A DNA stretch of 5,704 nt from Kouleothrix aurantiaca (GTDB taxonomy: Bacteria; Chloroflexota; Chloroflexia; Chloroflexales; Roseiflexaceae). Below the pieces are notes generated by a model that worked only from the letters and a program-made list of their open reading frames with translations, made no database searches and was not told where the DNA came from. This document shows positions 5,099 through 5,704 of the stretch, piece after piece (position 1 is the first letter of the stretch; every line of letters starts with the position of its first letter). The stretch is from the NCBI GenBank assembly GCA_001399705.1, contig LJCR01000174.1, positions 1-5,704 of the forward strand. Direction: 5' to 3'. A program made the translations under genes and the position numbers.

Positions 5099-5119
5099 GG
5101 AAACCCTCAGTGTAGGTAC

Positions 5120-5124
5120 AGGAG
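5120..5124 (+). promoter_or_regulatory. Ribosome binding site AGGAG for the rightward gene
   Basis: AGGAG lies 7 nt before ATG 5132. It abuts a small inverted repeat TGTA-GG-TACA (5111-5120), which might also be part of a control site. Confidence 0.75.
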
Positions 5125-5131
5125 CACATCG

Positions 5132-5704
5132 ATGAACAAGTTGAACAACGCACTCAGAGCCCTGACCGCGACCGAGTGGAGCAAGCTGTACGTGCAGGAA
5201 TGGCTCCGTGAGGGCGAGACCGAGCTGTGGGCCGGCCAGTCGAGCCGCTACCCGGGCAAGCCCATCGTCGCAGTCGTTCACTGCGCGGCGTTCGACGGTG
5301 AGCCTCCCTGCATCGAGGTGCGGATCGGCAAGCGGGTGGCCAAGTCGGTGATGGCGACCAGGAACTGGCAGAACGAGCGGCGCGCGATGGTGAAGTTCGG
5401 GATGGAACTGGCCGGACTGAAGCCGAGCGCCGGCGAGGTCGAGGCGGCCCTGGATGCGGTGAGAGCCAAGCAACCTTCGGTCAGCGACCAGGTCGCCGAG
5501 CTGGCCAAGCACATCGCCGATCGGCTGGCCTACGAGAACGGCTCCTGGGAGCTGCTGGAGTGCGTGGAGACGGCGAAAGCGATGGCCTGGACGGTGACCG
5601 CCGGAGGGCCGCAAGCCCTCCGCGCCGCGCTGGACACCGAGCGGTCGGCGACCAATCAGCGCCACCAGGAGTTCGAGCAGGAAGGCCGCGAGACCGTGGC
5701 GATC
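5132..5704 (+). CDS. Hypothetical protein, N-terminal 191 residues (3' truncated)
   Basis: The frame from ATG 5132 has no stop through to the right edge, so the gene continues beyond the window. It is preceded by AGGAG and a near-consensus promoter, which makes the start firm. The protein begins MNKLNNALRALTATEWSKLY and then has a mixed region with beta-type segments (about 42-70, GKPIVAVVHCAAFDG and CIEVRIGKRVAKSV). Long charged helices follow (about 74-130, NERRAMVKFGMELAG and SDQVAELAKHIADRLAYE), then ELLECVETAKAMAW at 141-154 and an acidic segment rich in Glu and Gln (DTERSATNQRHQEFEQEGRE). Cys51, Cys60 and Cys144 are not in a zinc pattern, and there is no signal peptide or membrane segment. 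No family is recognised. Strong promoter plus operator suggests an early, tightly regulated gene of the element. The antisense frame over it is a shadow. Confidence 0.8.
   Translation, partial: MNKLNNALRALTATEWSKLYVQEWLREGETELWAGQSSRYPGKPIVAVVHCAAFDGEPPCIEVRIGKRVAKSVMATRNWQNERRAMVKFGMELAGLKPSAGEVEAALDAVRAKQPSVSDQVAELAKHIADRLAYENGSWELLECVETAKAMAWTVTAGGPQALRAALDTERSATNQRHQEFEQEGRETVAI
5602..5622 (+). other. Intragenic hairpin, 8-bp stem with 5-nt loop
   Basis: CGGAGGGC (5602-5609) and GCCCTCCG (5615-5622) are perfectly complementary around CGCAA, inside the coding frame of the rightward gene (codons for GGPQALR). It lacks a T-tract, so it is not a terminator. It may be a chance product of GC-rich coding sequence. 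Confidence 0.35.

Noticed and set aside
5072..5665. Open frame of 197 codons on the - strand
   Set aside because: Antisense to the gene at 5132, which has a near-consensus promoter and ribosome site; it would also run through the promoter's -10 element.

Overview
The window is a compact, high-GC stretch of bacterial or phage/mobile-element DNA. Six genes on the + strand are packed with overlaps or very short gaps (2..4027). They are followed by one convergent gene on the - strand (4004..4930), a 201-bp AT-richer divergent control region (4931..5131), and the start of another + gene that runs off the right edge (5132..5704). No rRNA, tRNA, CRISPR array, insertion sequence, integrase or phage structural gene is visible. 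Tight packing, many unrecognised small proteins and DNA-modification-type genes fit a dsDNA phage, prophage, plasmid or integrative element. The host is uncertain. Shine-Dalgarno sites and a textbook sigma70 promoter show an ordinary bacterial expression system. The Asn-Gly-rich linker in the methylase-like protein and the zinc-binding N-terminus of the exonuclease recall Chloroflexota and Actinobacteria, but this is only an impression.

Left part (1..2006): a 5'-truncated Ala/Pro-linker protein; two unrecognised proteins coupled by an ATGA overlap; and a 53-codon gene for a tiny protein with a CxxH/CxxC zinc-knuckle-like head and one transmembrane helix. Two of the short gaps (after 493 and after 1953) hold near-identical modules: stop codon, 15 nt, a 28-nt hairpin (12-bp stem, 4-nt loop, one G-U pair), the shared 11-mer TTGCTGTGCCT, then a ribosome site and an ATGAG start. 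The stems differ in sequence but not in shape, so the structure itself appears selected.

Middle part (2017..4027): a small Trp-rich protein ending in QLTLF, followed 10 bp later by a 523-residue protein with gamma-type N6-adenine methyltransferase (HsdM-like) motifs X, I and II. The larger protein shows no recognisable (N/D/S)PP(Y/F) catalytic motif. It has a long coiled-coil and linker tail with one QELLF site, a second QELLF before the tail, and a C-terminal QGTLF. These resemble the bacterial beta-sliding-clamp-binding consensus QL(S/D)LF and suggest that both proteins may dock on the host replication clamp.

Right part: the - strand gene is a complete DEDDh (DnaQ-like) 3'-5' exonuclease with a Cys4 zinc-binding N-terminal domain. 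It has no Shine-Dalgarno site, and a TAGAAT -10 element lies exactly where transcription would begin at its ATG, so it is probably leaderless. The divergent region also carries three clear inverted repeats and a near-perfect TTGACA-N17-TACAAT promoter for the rightward gene, whose start-site region is covered by a 15-bp palindrome. This arrangement looks like a controlled divergent switch. Taken together, a clamp-docked methylase-like protein beside a DnaQ-type nuclease suggests a module acting on replicating DNA. That functional link is inference.
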